A stretch of 44,724 bases of DNA. Source: Acephala macrosclerotiorum (lineage: Eukaryota; Ascomycota; Leotiomycetes; Helotiales; Mollisiaceae). Where the stretch lies: the NCBI GenBank assembly GCA_014904845.1, contig MU119568.1:1-44724 (forward strand). Direction: 5' to 3'. Below are positions 10,616-21,547 of this stretch, piece by piece (position 1 is the stretch's first letter; each line of letters opens with the position of its first letter). Made by a program: the position numbers and the translations under genes. Below the pieces are notes generated by a model. It was given only the letters and a program-made list of their open reading frames with translations, ran no database searches and was not told where the DNA came from.

Positions 10616-12002
10616 GATGGTTTTCGGGATTCACTTTCCACGTGGATCGAGATTTACCAACGCCTCTGAGGTAAAACCACGTTCTTAAACGATTTACGGG
10701 CGCAACTGTCAAAGAGATTCTGGGGTATGGCTTGAGCTAGTTGATGTGCATCGGCGTCAGTGGACCCGATGTAGTGGAAGGAAAGAATGGAACAGCAGCT
10801 TCAAAGCTTTTATTTGTCCATCAGGAGCTGCTAGAACGAATCACATCAGACTAGACGCATGTACAGATAAAGGATAACCCGATCTCCAGCGGTACTTGTG
10901 CTGAAGGCCATGGATTCGGGACGGATTGTATTCAGAGCCCGATTCTATTCAACCCCCTGAACGGGGTCGCTAAGCGAGATCTCCTTTGTAAGCCTAGGAG
11001 ACGGGGAGGCCAACCAGGACATCGAAGGACAGCCACAAATGGGACAAACGCTACGATATCAGGCCAATATGTATTGGGAGATCTGACCTTTTATGGACAC
11101 GATCCCCGGTATCCATAGAGATCCTGGAATCCGGGGACTTCATCGGCGACAAATCAAGCAAAAGTCACGTGCCTCAAACTTGACACAAGACGTACCTTCT
11201 ACATCACTAGTATGTTAAACATGACTGGGACAGCATTTGGAAGACAAGGGAGAACTGTAACGCAATTAAAATTCAATCTTATAACTGTTTTGAAGGAATA
11301 TGCTCATATAATTCAACTTTGCAACGCAACCATCAACTTTTCAAGTGAAGCTCAGGCAAGCAGCATTGGAAAGAGTACAACGACGAAGAGCAACATCGCC
11401 AGGATATGTATGAGTGCCTGAGCTACAGACTTCATTGTCCAATCCAATAATTCTAGGACAGTGTGGCTTCTAGCACTCCATACTAGAGAGGCAGGAGCAG
11501 GAGCAGACCAAAAGCTGCCAAGACCGCATCTTGCCCTCTCACAAATACAAGAATACGAAGTTGAAAGTGAGAAGAACTATCTTCAGCATGCCGAGTGCAG
11601 TGCTGTGCAGTGCAGTTGTAGCTCATTACAAAACGTGAGGTCCCAGACATCAAACTCGGATCAAGGGAAGCAAAATTGTCGCTTAGAATAAGGATGTCCA
11701 AAAACAGTCTTCCAAAATGACAATGATCATTCATTGACAAATCAACTTCGACCATCCCAAAATCTTCAAACATTATTTTCATTCTCCCATTTTTCAAGTC
11801 GCCTTGTTGTCTTAGTGAGCTAGTTGTGATGATGCAGAAATTTTCAAGGCTCATGTCGGGTCCCGCGACTTGCCGATGATGGAGCCGCGCCAAAACAGGG
11901 AAGGCGTGCAAGTTCCAGATCTTGGAGCGGAACATCTTCGTTTTGCAGCATCCTCCACTCTTTGCACTCTAACACCTACACTCTCTACTCACATCCTTCA
12001 CC
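10616..12002. other. intergenic between ppg1 and IDH1, no gene seen
   Basis: The region is of normal composition. The small frames at 11212-11421, 11461-11691 and 11483-11935 show no start context, domain or signal peptide that I can support. The last ~200 nt should be the IDH1 promoter and leader; a pyrimidine-rich leader (TCTTTGCACTCTAACACC) precedes its ATG. Confidence 0.5.
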
Positions 12003-13335
12003 ATGCTGTCGCGCAGCTCTGCAAGCTCGGTTTCGGTATGTACACTTGAATTAAAATCATCAATGGCCGCGTTCTCTAGCTAACTTGAGCTTCTTATCAG
12101 AGCCTTGTGAAATCTGCCCAAGCTCCGCTGCGATCCGCCCAGGTATGCCACGAACTCTACGAAGTTCTAGTCCTGGACCTATAATTAATCTACGATGAAT
12201 AGACTTTCCGATCCTTCGCGACCGTTCAGTCGGATATCTTCAAGCCCACGAAGTATGGCGGAAAATACACAGTAACTCTCATTCCAGGTGACGGTATCGG
12301 AGCCGAAGTCGCAGAATCAGTAAAGACAATCTTCAAGGCGGACAATGTACCAGTGGAATGGGAGCAGGTTGACGTCTCCGGTGTCGAGACCGGTAGTAAG
12401 CACTCAGAGGAGCTTTTCCGGGAGTCAATCGCATCTCTGAAGAGAAACAAGCTTGGATTGAAGGGTATCCTACACACACCTATCGAGCGATCCGGTCACC
12501 AATCGTTCAACGTCGCCATGCGACAAGAACTCGACATCTACGCCTCCATCGTCCTTATCAAGAACATTCCCGGCTACAAGACCCGTCACGACAATGTCGA
12601 CCTCTGCATTATCCGAGAGAATACCGAGGGAGAATACTCAGGACTCGAGCACCAGTCTGTTCCAGGCGTCGTCGAGTCCCTCAAGATCATCACTCGTGCC
12701 AAGTCAGAGCGTATCGCCAAATTCGCATTCAGCTTCGCCCTGGCAAACAACCGCAAGAAGGTCACCTGTATCCATAAGGCGAACATCATGAAGCTTGCAG
12801 ACGGTCTGTTCCGCAATACCTTCAATGCTGTGGCCAAGGAATACCCAACTCTCGAGACCAACGACATGATCGTCGATAACGCTTCCATGCAGTGTGTTTC
12901 GCGACCACAGCAATTCGACGTCATGGTTATGCCCAACTTGTACGGAGGAATCTTGTCCAATGTTGGAGCTGCGCTTGTTGGTGGACCTGGTATTGTGCCG
13001 GGTTGCAACATGGGTCGCGAAGTTGCTGTTTTCGAGCCTGGATGCCGTCACGTTGGTTTGGATATCAAGGGCAAGGATCAGGCTAACCCTACTGCTATGA
13101 TCCTGTCTGGATCTATGCTCTTGAGACATCTGGGCCTTGATGAGCATGCTAACCGTATCTCTAAAGCTGTCTATGATGTTATCGCTGATGGGTAAGCTTC
13201 CTCCCCCATGTTAAATCGAAATAGTACCATACTAATTCCTGGTGCAGACAAATACGCACAGCCGATATGGGAGGAAACAACACCACACACCAGTTCACAA
13301 GAGCTGTTCTGAATAAGATGGAAGCGGCTGCATAA
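12003..13335 (+). CDS. IDH1: NAD-dependent isocitrate dehydrogenase subunit 1, mitochondrial
   Basis: This is a subunit of the TCA-cycle enzyme that converts isocitrate and NAD+ to 2-oxoglutarate; the subunit-1 type is the regulatory partner of IDH2 in fungi. Exons are 12003-12035, 12101-12142, 12203-13191 and 13248-13335, all with GT-AG introns, giving 383 aa, the normal length. Residues 1-31 are a Ser/Arg-rich mitochondrial presequence (MLSRSSASSV..., RSFA). VTLIPGDGIG (49-58) is the nucleotide-binding start, YSGLEHQ.VPGVVESLK the substrate region, and NLYGGILSNVGAALVGGPGI the isocitrate/isopropylmalate dehydrogenase signature. The last exon completes DGQIRTADMGGNNTT and ends NKMEAAA. The junction at 13191/13248 splits a Gly codon. 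Convergent with the 1740-aa gene. Confidence 0.96.
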
Positions 13336-13839
13336 ACAGGATACCACTTTGTACGAAGGGGAGATAGACGTGTTGGTTGTATTCTAGTCTGCATAGCCGG
13401 AGAATTTCAAACTCGTTCAGTCAGTTATCCCTTCCAGAGCGACTGGGTACTTTCAAGCAGGTAAATTATGGGCCTGCGATGTTACTTTTAGTGAAGTGAA
13501 ATCACGCAAAGCCTACCTCGTAACAGACAATCCGCCCAGGAAAGTACGACTTGACTTGCACCCACTTTCCTCCCAATAAACCTTCATCCGAACAATCTCG
13601 ATCGGCGCACATTCTCGCCTGACGCGAAAGTCAACGGGCTCTCAATCATTCTAGAAGAATATCAGTCTACATTTTACATTTGTGCTATTTACGCTACGCT
13701 ACAAGCAAATTTTGCAAATGCGAGGACAGAAGCCCGAGTCAATGCAAGAATTCGCTGATATCTAATGTATTATGCTAATATCAACCAGCAAACACCTCGA
13801 AGGATCTTTCGCCAACTTCCCACCATTGACAGCAAATCA
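13336..13839. other. convergent intergenic gap, no gene seen
   Basis: About 0.5 kb lies between the stop codons of IDH1 and the large minus-strand gene. It should hold both 3' ends; nothing else was recognised. Confidence 0.5.
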
Positions 13840-16800
13840 TCAATGGCCCGTACCATCCTCACCGACACCATACGGAAAATTGGTTCCAGCACCATCCTCC
13901 ACTGGATCATCCCTCGAGACGCCCCCGCCGAGGTAGTCCCCAGCCCGCTCCTCTGTCTCCGCGACGTACTCTTCAACAACGTTCTCGCCCTCGGCAACAC
14001 CAAATCGGGTAGTCTCCTGAGCACGATCATTGCCGCTTTCTTCCTCGACAATATTTGCGTTTCCACCATTACCGCCGCGCCCCTCCTGAACGACCATCGG
14101 TTCCTCGTTGACACCAACACCAGCTCCTTCACTCTCACCCACACCGCTTCCATAACTCTCGATCTCGCCAGCAGGAAGTCTTGCAAATCGAAGAACATTT
14201 CTCTCATTGTAGAAAGGGATAGCAGCTGCTCTACCCTCATCAGTAGATATCGAGCGAGCGAGGGACTGGAATCTTTCTGCCATGGCTGCTGCTCCCGAAG
14301 AGACTCTCGGTGCTGAAGGCAGCATTCCTCGGGCCTGCATGGGTCCTCCAATAGGCAGTATACTAGCAGTACCATGGTTGTTTTCGACGTCACGGAATCT
14401 AAGAGATGACTCTACAGCACCACTTCCGCCATTTCCAACCCTAGCCAAACATTCAGGCTCGCCGTTGTCTCCAACCTCTCTCTTACGCTTCCTAGCTCCG
14501 AGAATCTCAGAGATACTACGACCGACCAACTGGTCTTCGAGCTTGAACTCAACTTCGTTCTTGATGCGTGGCTGTCTCACGCCCGCTGAGAGAAGTACAG
14601 CTTGCTCGCGGCGCATCTCGACGAACTTTGCTCGCTCCTCCAAGTCGTTGCACGTGGGCGGTGCCTCCTTGTATTTTCGCTTGCCAGTCACCTCCGCCAA
14701 CATGTCGGACAGCTCCTTTGGTGATGGCAATTGCGGAAGGTTGACGATCACCGTGCCCCTAGCAATAAGACCTCTGATGGCTGCCACTTTTTGGACATAA
14801 GGAGCAATCTCGTGGCGGCGCAGGGTTTGGGTGTTGTGTGGAAGGTTTAGTTCGGCGGCATCGATGGGACCTCCACTCCCTTGCATGCGCTTCAGTCTTT
14901 CTTGCCAAGGGGTGACGGCTCTGCTGCCTTGCTCTTTGGTTGGTTGTTCTTGTTCTTGTGATTGAGTGGGGAGCTTTGCCTTCACGGCTCCCAGTTGAGG
15001 GTTGGTGATGCAGAGCGGCTTTGCTGCAAAGAGATCATTATCTAGTGCATTCGTGAAGGGCAGCCGTTTTTGCTCTTCCTCTTTGACTTCTGGTCGGAAC
15101 TGTTGCTCGTGATTCTGCGCCAAAGAACCGGAGACGCCGACAACTTCTTCTTCAACATCAAGTACGAATCCGTCCTTTTGAGATTTGAACTTGCTCTTGA
15201 GCTTCGAATGCAGAAAATCGGCAACTTCCTTCCGCAGTCCATCTAATTCCTCTTCCGATGGCAAACATGACAAGTCAACACTCTGATTCTCAGCATTGAG
15301 CGCCTTGAGCAACTCTGCGCATTCGATATATTTAGCTCTGTGGCGAGGTCTTCTGAGGATAGGGAGTAGATCAGCGGCAATTACATGCTCTCCTTTCTTC
15401 TCCATGGCTCTCGCTGTCGACCACAGATGAAACGGTACAATGAGTCCATTCTTCAATGTCATGGGTTTCTTTCCATGTAATTGATCCTTTGAGGGTCCTG
15501 AGGGCTCGGAAACCCCACCTTTATCATCGCCATCGCCAGCACAACCAGGCCTATCTGATAATTTGGACAGTTCCGTAGGATGGAAATCATCGATGGATTC
15601 CAACTTCACGGAAAACAGAGCCCTATCGGCATTATTTCTTGGAGTAGTATGCATGCTGGCTTCCTGGTCTTGGACATACAACTTCGATGGTCGCTCTTGG
15701 CCCTTCAATGGTAAGATTTTCTTCTTCACCTGTGCTTCATATCCAGTCACTGAGAGTTTGCGCCCGCTTGCATACATAGGGTTCTCCCTGGCGTCCTCGG
15801 TTCGACTGTCGTGTCTTTGGCCCTGATTTTGCCCGTGTAATTGAGGAGATTGGTCTTGATGCTTCGCCGACGATAGGGAAAGTTGGGCAACTTGTGGATT
15901 TGTGGAACGTGTGGAGCTGTCTTCGGGTTCGCGTACAAGAGATCTGCCTCTGGGGGCGTCGGCAACATGGAGTCTTGGAGTTGCTGCTTCAGGTTGAATC
16001 ACAGCCGGCGCTCTGCGTTCACCTCGATGTTGTGTTGGAGCGACTACCGTGTTGACCTCCGTAGTTGTTGCGTTGTGTTGCATACTTCTTACGTTTGCTA
16101 ACTTGACACCATTGGTCTGGTCTTCAATAATCATTGCTTCTGAGCCATGAAAACCAGTTGTCTCTCCGCCAATTGCTCCATCATGGTCAAATTCCATTGG
16201 TATTCTGCTTGTTGCTCCACCGTCGGGACTATCCACGTCCATAGACTCAGCTTCCCCAAGACGGTTAAGGCCGGCTTTATTGGCGAAGCCTGCTGAGAAG
16301 GAGATAGGCGCGGCGGTCTTGAGGGGGACATACTCCGTATACCAATTCCTTGCGGAGGTCAGAGTTGGCACTACAACAGGGACTTTCTTGTTGCCGTTCA
16401 GGATCGATTTGAGGTATGAGATGTCGTCGGTCACGGGCTTTGGTCTCAAGGGAGGAGCGATAGGCGGGGCGTTCGAGGCGATATCATCTGGGATGACAGG
16501 AGTAGGTTGATCGAAGCGCATTGAAATACTACTAATCTCGCGTCCATGATTATGCCCGGCCTTGCGGACTTCTGGATTGAGCCAGTGAGGGGTCTCGCTG
16601 GTTGGCTTTTGATTGGTGCTTTGTCTCTCGGGGTCATTTGTTTGCACCGGCTGCTTCTCTGAACTGGGTGGACTTTCAACCCCAAATTGCGACGGATCTG
16701 ATGGCAGATTTAACTCCTGACCCGAAAATCGCGCAGCATCCGCGTCTCGAAGCTTTTCCGATATATATTGGGGTGTGGGTTTGGTTACTCGATTGAGTGA

Positions 16801-19062
16801 TGTGTGCACATAGACTTCGTCTGGTTTAAAAAGTGCACTGTCGGCTTGGCTGGTCGATCTCTGGTTCTTTTCTTGCTTTCGTGGGTACACTGGATCGAGA
16901 TTTTCGAATGTCAGAGGCTGACTCAATCCTTTGGTGAGGTGCTTTGTCGCCTCGTCCATTTGATTCCAGTAGATATTGAAGTTCTGGGTGATCTGCTGTT
17001 TCTCCGCTCGAAAAATATCCTCTGTAAGATGCTGGCCACTTGAAAGCGTGTGTGCACGAGGAGCTTGAGGTTCGTTTTGCTTGCCCCTCTCGATGACCTG
17101 GCTGACTGTAACCTCAAGTTTCACTTGTTTCTTTTCATCAAAACTTTGCTTGATGACATGTCTGCATTCGCGCTCGATATCGGCAAGGTGTTTCTCGCAC
17201 TGGTTCTTCAATTCTCTCCTATACTCTCTCAAGGGATTAGCGGCATCCTGCTGAAAATTCCGCCGAACAATGTTGTCCTCGCTATAGAGCTTGGTTACAG
17301 CACTCTTCGTGAGCTTCATTTCCCCGCACTGAGGGTTAAAGAATATTTTGACCATTTTGAAGTTGTTTTGGATGAGCTTATCGAACGCTGAATGTTGCTG
17401 GCTCTTAAAGGCATCAGCTTTCTGATCCATTCCACTGAGGTGCTTCTGAAGCTTTTCGATAGTTTCTTGTCTTAAACGTTCTCTGCTGTCCTCAAACTGT
17501 ATTTGGAGATGTTTCTTCAAGGCCTTGACTTCTGTATGATCTTCAATATTCGAGAATGTTGTCGCACCTCCTGACGCTTGAGTGAATCTTTTTTCTAGAT
17601 GCCCTGTATAGCTTTCCTTAAGCTGCGTCTTGTACTCCTTAACCCACGGAAGTTGATTCATATCGCCTGACTTTGCACCATTGGACTGAGCAAATTTTGT
17701 GTTGAGAGCGTCGATATGCTTTTGAAGTGACTTCTTGGCCTCTTCTTCGAGTTTGTTCTTGTACGCTTGGACCCAAGGAAGCTCGCCTGATTCTAAAGCA
17801 TTAGACAGTGCATTTCGCACATTCAAAGTCTCAATATGCTTCACAAGTACGTCATCGGCTTCTTTCCGGACCTTCTTCTTGTATGCCTCGACCTCAGGAA
17901 GCCCGTCCATGTTGACCGACGTCGCCGGTATAGAAGCTGGGGCTTGTTGCGGTCTGAGACGATCAATTTCGGTTTCGAGTTTGGCCTCGACCTCTTTCCG
18001 TAGCTGTTCCTTGTACGCCTTGATCTTGGGATGCTCTTCTACATTGAAAGACGTAATATTAGCAGCCTTATAGGACTCCAGACGGTCGATCCGAATCTGT
18101 AGTTTCTTCTCGGATTCTATTCGAAGCTCCTCCTTGTACGCTCTGATCTCTGGAAGCTTGTCTATGCCTGGGCGGATGGAAGCAGTAATCGTCAAAGCTT
18201 GTGAACCGGGTGTTTCGATTTGATCTGGAGGAGCCTCCTCCGGCCTATCTGTCATGCTCTCATCGGGAACAGATTCAGCCTTGTTCCGAACTCGCTCTTT
18301 TCTTGCAGCTTCCGCTTTTGCCTCTTCCTCTTGTCGTTTATCGATGGCAATCTCACGCGAACGCCGCATACCATTCTTCTGTTGCTCGATAGGGCGATCG
18401 TCCGTGGCGGAGGGAGTAGTGGAGGTCAGTGCTTTTTCTGAGTTGACGAGATGAAAGGTCTTCGTTGGAGGAGGTACACCTTGATCTTTGCGTCCAGCTT
18501 TGGCATCCTCGCGTCTAACCTCTTCTTCGCTTCTAAAAGTCGTGCCAAGTAACTCAGCCTCGATACTGGCGTCTTTTCTTGAAGCAGTTGGAGCTTCGAG
18601 CGTGGCCCAGATGCGCTCCTTTCTTCCCTGTGCCTCCTCTGCTTCCTTCTCCTCCTGCCGCTTTCTCTTCTTGTCTGCCTTGGGTTCGGCCTGAGATGAA
18701 CCCGGAGTAGCTTGTTGAGTCCCGTTGACACTGTTCGTGGTTGTGGGGTTATTGGCGCCTTCGTGCTCCGTCAAGCGTTGCTGAAATGCTTGTCGCGCAT
18801 CCTCGTTTACCTCCAGCAATTTGTCTAGATTATCTAGAGTAAAGATCATAGCAGGATAACTTTGAGTAACTCCATTGACTGTTCTTCTCCAGACTTCCAC
18901 CTCGATTGTCTGGACGTTGTGGTCTTGCAAGTCATCTGCGATTTGCGCCGCGACTTGATTGTTCAGAAGGAATCTCTGGACTTCCATTTCGTCAACGAAA
19001 TCTCTCAACTGTCGCGGCTCCATTGCGGCGGTTGACTCGCAGCTGTGAGGATCCATATCCAT
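13840..19062 (-). CDS. large coiled-coil/disordered protein, 1740 aa, with six ~42-residue repeats
   Basis: One uninterrupted 5.2-kb frame starts at 19062 (other in-frame Met codons at 3 and 14). Residues 14-100 look folded. Residues about 129-150 are a basic/acidic stretch (KKRKRQEEKEAEEAQGRKER), a possible nuclear signal. Between about 303 and 536 a helical unit recurs six times: it opens with a Pro or His/acidic turn, then V/I-x-A-Y-K-x-x-L/V-R/K-x-E, then a charged run to a hydrophobic I/L-x-x-L end; copies begin near 303, 344, 388, 428, 471 and 509. More coiled coil follows to about 740. The middle is Pro/Ser/Gln-rich and probably disordered. Two compact helical blocks lie near the C-terminus (around GLIVPFHLWSTARAMEKKGE and APYVQKVAAIRGLIARGTVI). 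No family recognised; a structural or nuclear scaffold role is only a guess. The complete absence of introns in so long a gene is notable. Confidence 0.8.
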   Translation of the reverse strand: MDMDPHSCESTAAMEPRQLRDFVDEMEVQRFLLNNQVAAQIADDLQDHNVQTIEVEVWRRTVNGVTQSYPAMIFTLDNLDKLLEVNEDARQAFQQRLTEHEGANNPTTTNSVNGTQQATPGSSQAEPKADKKRKRQEEKEAEEAQGRKERIWATLEAPTASRKDASIEAELLGTTFRSEEEVRREDAKAGRKDQGVPPPTKTFHLVNSEKALTSTTPSATDDRPIEQQKNGMRRSREIAIDKRQEEEAKAEAARKERVRNKAESVPDESMTDRPEEAPPDQIETPGSQALTITASIRPGIDKLPEIRAYKEELRIESEKKLQIRIDRLESYKAANITSFNVEEHPKIKAYKEQLRKEVEAKLETEIDRLRPQQAPASIPATSVNMDGLPEVEAYKKKVRKEADDVLVKHIETLNVRNALSNALESGELPWVQAYKNKLEEEAKKSLQKHIDALNTKFAQSNGAKSGDMNQLPWVKEYKTQLKESYTGHLEKRFTQASGGATTFSNIEDHTEVKALKKHLQIQFEDSRERLRQETIEKLQKHLSGMDQKADAFKSQQHSAFDKLIQNNFKMVKIFFNPQCGEMKLTKSAVTKLYSEDNIVRRNFQQDAANPLREYRRELKNQCEKHLADIERECRHVIKQSFDEKKQVKLEVTVSQVIERGKQNEPQAPRAHTLSSGQHLTEDIFRAEKQQITQNFNIYWNQMDEATKHLTKGLSQPLTFENLDPVYPRKQEKNQRSTSQADSALFKPDEVYVHTSLNRVTKPTPQYISEKLRDADAARFSGQELNLPSDPSQFGVESPPSSEKQPVQTNDPERQSTNQKPTSETPHWLNPEVRKAGHNHGREISSISMRFDQPTPVIPDDIASNAPPIAPPLRPKPVTDDISYLKSILNGNKKVPVVVPTLTSARNWYTEYVPLKTAAPISFSAGFANKAGLNRLGEAESMDVDSPDGGATSRIPMEFDHDGAIGGETTGFHGSEAMIIEDQTNGVKLANVRSMQHNATTTEVNTVVAPTQHRGERRAPAVIQPEAATPRLHVADAPRGRSLVREPEDSSTRSTNPQVAQLSLSSAKHQDQSPQLHGQNQGQRHDSRTEDARENPMYASGRKLSVTGYEAQVKKKILPLKGQERPSKLYVQDQEASMHTTPRNNADRALFSVKLESIDDFHPTELSKLSDRPGCAGDGDDKGGVSEPSGPSKDQLHGKKPMTLKNGLIVPFHLWSTARAMEKKGEHVIAADLLPILRRPRHRAKYIECAELLKALNAENQSVDLSCLPSEEELDGLRKEVADFLHSKLKSKFKSQKDGFVLDVEEEVVGVSGSLAQNHEQQFRPEVKEEEQKRLPFTNALDNDLFAAKPLCITNPQLGAVKAKLPTQSQEQEQPTKEQGSRAVTPWQERLKRMQGSGGPIDAAELNLPHNTQTLRRHEIAPYVQKVAAIRGLIARGTVIVNLPQLPSPKELSDMLAEVTGKRKYKEAPPTCNDLEERAKFVEMRREQAVLLSAGVRQPRIKNEVEFKLEDQLVGRSISEILGARKRKREVGDNGEPECLARVGNGGSGAVESSLRFRDVENNHGTASILPIGGPMQARGMLPSAPRVSSGAAAMAERFQSLARSISTDEGRAAAIPFYNERNVLRFARLPAGEIESYGSGVGESEGAGVGVNEEPMVVQEGRGGNGGNANIVEEESGNDRAQETTRFGVAEGENVVEEYVAETEERAGDYLGGGVSRDDPVEDGAGTNFPYGVGEDGTGH

Positions 19063-19654
19063 GCTGTATCCCCTCGAAGGGCGGATTTCTTCAATTTGGG
19101 CTCAAGGTATGTTGGGTTGATGGGTTGAAAGTAAGCAGATTTGTAAATACAAGACGCGATGCGAGGCGAGGCGCAACTTTTCTTTACGCGTTCAGATAAA
19201 AGCGCTAAATTTTTATTTCGGACAATCTAAATACCGACAAGGCTTCCTCCCATAAGATGAAATTGTTTTAATCTGAAGTACGAAAGCAATTTGGTATTGT
19301 CAGCTGTGAAAAACTTCTTGCCTAGCCGCCGTCTCTTTCCCCGAACAGCCATTCGGTTTATCGCAGGGATAGAAAGCAGTTGCAGGAGTCTTTTGGATAA
19401 TAGACCAATGGTTTAAGCACGAAGATAGCAATGCAGGCATCGAAATTCCAAGTACTTCATTACCACGTTATGGAAAACCATGACCAAATAAACATACCAT
19501 TACCGTCCTCCAACCTACAATCTCTGGCGTCCAGCAAATACCAATCTGTAATCCAGTCCCAATCACACTGATCCAATATTAATCTTGTATCCTACCCAAG
19601 AAACCTTCCCAAGCAGCCTTCTTTCTAAATTCCTTAGCTCGAAAGTGTGCTCCT
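19063..19654. other. intergenic, no gene seen
   Basis: Upstream region of the 1740-aa gene and downstream region of the small secreted protein gene. No feature could be supported. Confidence 0.5.
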
Positions 19655-19900
19655 TCAGGGAGTGGGAAGGAGCAGAGCTGCCGCACAAGCAGCATAACAA
19701 GTGCCAAACGCACTGTTGCACAAGACGATCGAAGCTGGAGCAGAAGCTCCAAGAGTAGCTCCCCATGTGAATCCAGCAGCTCCATAGCAAGCCATGACTA
19801 CAGAAGCACAACCTGCTTGGCAGATACCGTATGCAGCTGGACCAGCAATGGCTGGTGTTGAGACAGCCGCGATGACAGGAAGGATTGAAGAGAGACGCAT
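19655..19900 (-). CDS. small secreted six-cysteine protein, 81 aa
   Basis: The ATG at 19900 opens a classical signal peptide (MRLSSILPVIAAVSTPAIA) with likely cleavage before GPAAYG. The mature part of about 62 residues is rich in Ala and Gly and has six cysteines at residues 27, 31, 38, 61, 68 and 72. Their spacing is symmetric: C-x3-C-x6-C-x22-C-x6-C-x3-C. Proteins of this GPxAYGxCQxGC type are common in filamentous ascomycetes and are often automatically labelled zygote-specific class V protein-like; I know of no established function. The other minus-strand frames in 19563-19811 are shadows. No intron is needed. Confidence 0.8.
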   Translation of the reverse strand: MRLSSILPVIAAVSTPAIAGPAAYGICQAGCASVVMACYGAAGFTWGATLGASAPASIVLCNSAFGTCYAACAAALLLPTP

Positions 19901-20361
19901 CTTGATTTTCGGTCGTCTCTGACTAAGGGGAGAAGTTGTCGCGAGGCTGATGTTCGAAAGAGGTGGTTGATACGGTGGACTGCAAAGAAGTTAGAAAGTG
20001 AGACTTCTCAGTATGAGGAATTCTTACAGTATGTCTCTGTGAATATTATCGAAGAGTGGGAGTTTCTTCCTGTTAATAATCTATGTATGAAAAAGATCGA
20101 GCCTCGTCATGGGATGATGAGGGGTTCTTATGTTACATGGTGTCAAGGTTGCACATCAGGCTGCATGGATCCGAACCAATCTCGAATATGCGATAACCAC
20201 AACAGAAAGTAACAGATAAAAGAAGACAACACAAGCTTACTCACAGAAACATGAGTAGTCGAACATAGAGCCGCATGCCATAACAGTCGTCGATTCGATG
20301 CTCATCAAGGTATAGTGAAACACCCCTCTCCCAACGCCTTGCAATGCAGCCAAACAGAAAT
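19901..20361. other. intergenic, no gene seen
   Basis: Promoter side of the small secreted protein gene and 3' side of BUD23. The plus-strand frame at 19967-20212 has no protein-like features. Confidence 0.5.
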
Positions 20362-21258
20362 CTAGAACGTGATGTGCCTCTTCCTTCCTGTGTACTTTGA
20401 GGAGTTCTTCACCACCTTTCCTTTTCGTTCCATCTGCTCTTTCTTGCTCAGGATCCAGGCCTTGCTTCCCTTCTTGATCTCTCGTCGACCCTTTTCTCTG
20501 TGCTTCCTCCTTGCGTCCAACACATCCACACCTTCCATACCTTTGACCACTCCCGTGATATCTCCACCAGCACCTTCCTCAGTTGATCCACCAACAGTCA
20601 AGACCAAGTACAACTTGCTATTCTTGGTACCCGGATCATCCTCCAATATACCAGCTCCAAAGCCAGCCTTAATTGCAGCCCCAGATATCATCGTCCTCTG
20701 CTGCTCATTCTTCGGATAAAACTGACACACCGCCCTCCCCCCTCTCTTCAAACTAGCATAAAGGCCATTAAAGAATCTCGACAACCTCCCCGTCGCCGAA
20801 ACCTCACTATCCTCCGCATTACACAACCACTGAATCGCACTAATCGAAATCGCAGCATCGAAACTACCCGCCCGAAACGGAACTCCTTGCCCAATATCCG
20901 CGAGCATCAAGTCGCCTTCTACGTCTCGTTGCAAGGCAATGTCGAGCATGGAGGCTGAGATATCCATACCAACCCAGATGTGAGGACCGCCTTCGTTGGG
21001 AGGGAGTGAGGAGAGGATTTCGCCCGAGAGGCCGGAGCCGCAGCCTATGTCTAGGATGAAAGAGGGGGAGGAGAGATCGAGGAGTTCGAGGGCGCGGTTG
21101 GTCATGGAGGCTTGGATGTTTTGTATTCGGGAGGAGGTGGTGTATTTGCGTGCTTCAGTGTCATTGTAATGGAGATCTGGGGGCCTGGAGAGTATTGTCA
21201 GTCAAAGGGCATTGGAGGGGGGAATGGGTGCAAACAGGGTATCTTCTGGACGAGACAT
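20362..21258 (-). CDS. BUD23: 18S rRNA (guanine-N7)-methyltransferase Bud23
   Basis: This is a SAM-dependent enzyme that methylates a guanine N7 in 18S rRNA during 40S subunit maturation, with Trm112 as partner in known systems. Exon 1 is 21258-21236 (MSRPEDT plus two bases), the intron is 21235-21185 (GTTTGC donor, CTGAC branch, CCAG acceptor), and exon 2 is 21184-20362, giving 281 aa. The spliced N-terminus MSRPEDTLPPDLHYNDTEAR is that of the family. Motif I is ILDIGCGSGLSG (51-62), followed by GMDIS.SMLD and DLMLADIGQGVPFRAGSFDA, then ISISAIQWLCN. The basic C-terminal tail (KKGSKAWILSKKEQMERKGK then TGRKR) matches the Williams-syndrome-type methyltransferase C-terminal domain. The Met at 21105 is internal and not the start. 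Head-to-head with SVP26. Confidence 0.96.
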
Positions 21259-21547
21259 AATTGCAGAATGGTGCTGCCGTAGCGGAGAGAGTCAGGTTAT
21301 CTCATACAATGAATTCCGCTTCCTTCTTGGGTTCGGGGTATCTATGTCCCTTTCCACGTCGAGATCTTTGTTCCCGGTGTTTGTGCAAAATTGTTGCATC
21401 ACAAACTATGATTTTCAGTGAACTTTTGAAATGTGGGGTTTTCTGCCGGGCGGTGGACCTTCGGAATCTTAACACGTCCCCCTTTCTAGACACGCGACCT
21501 ACATCATCGTTCGAGGATGATACTTTCATAGCACAGAGTCAGTCACG
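21259..21547. promoter_or_regulatory. shared divergent promoter of BUD23 and SVP26
   Basis: Only 289 nt separate the two start codons, so both genes must draw on this stretch. No TATA box or named site stands out. Confidence 0.5.

Noticed and set aside
12586..13147. Minus-strand frames opposite IDH1
   Set aside because: They are antisense to a clearly conserved enzyme exon.
13765..14316. 183-codon plus-strand frame and other frames inside 13.8-19.1 kb
   Set aside because: They are shadows of the 1740-aa gene with no domain or signal.
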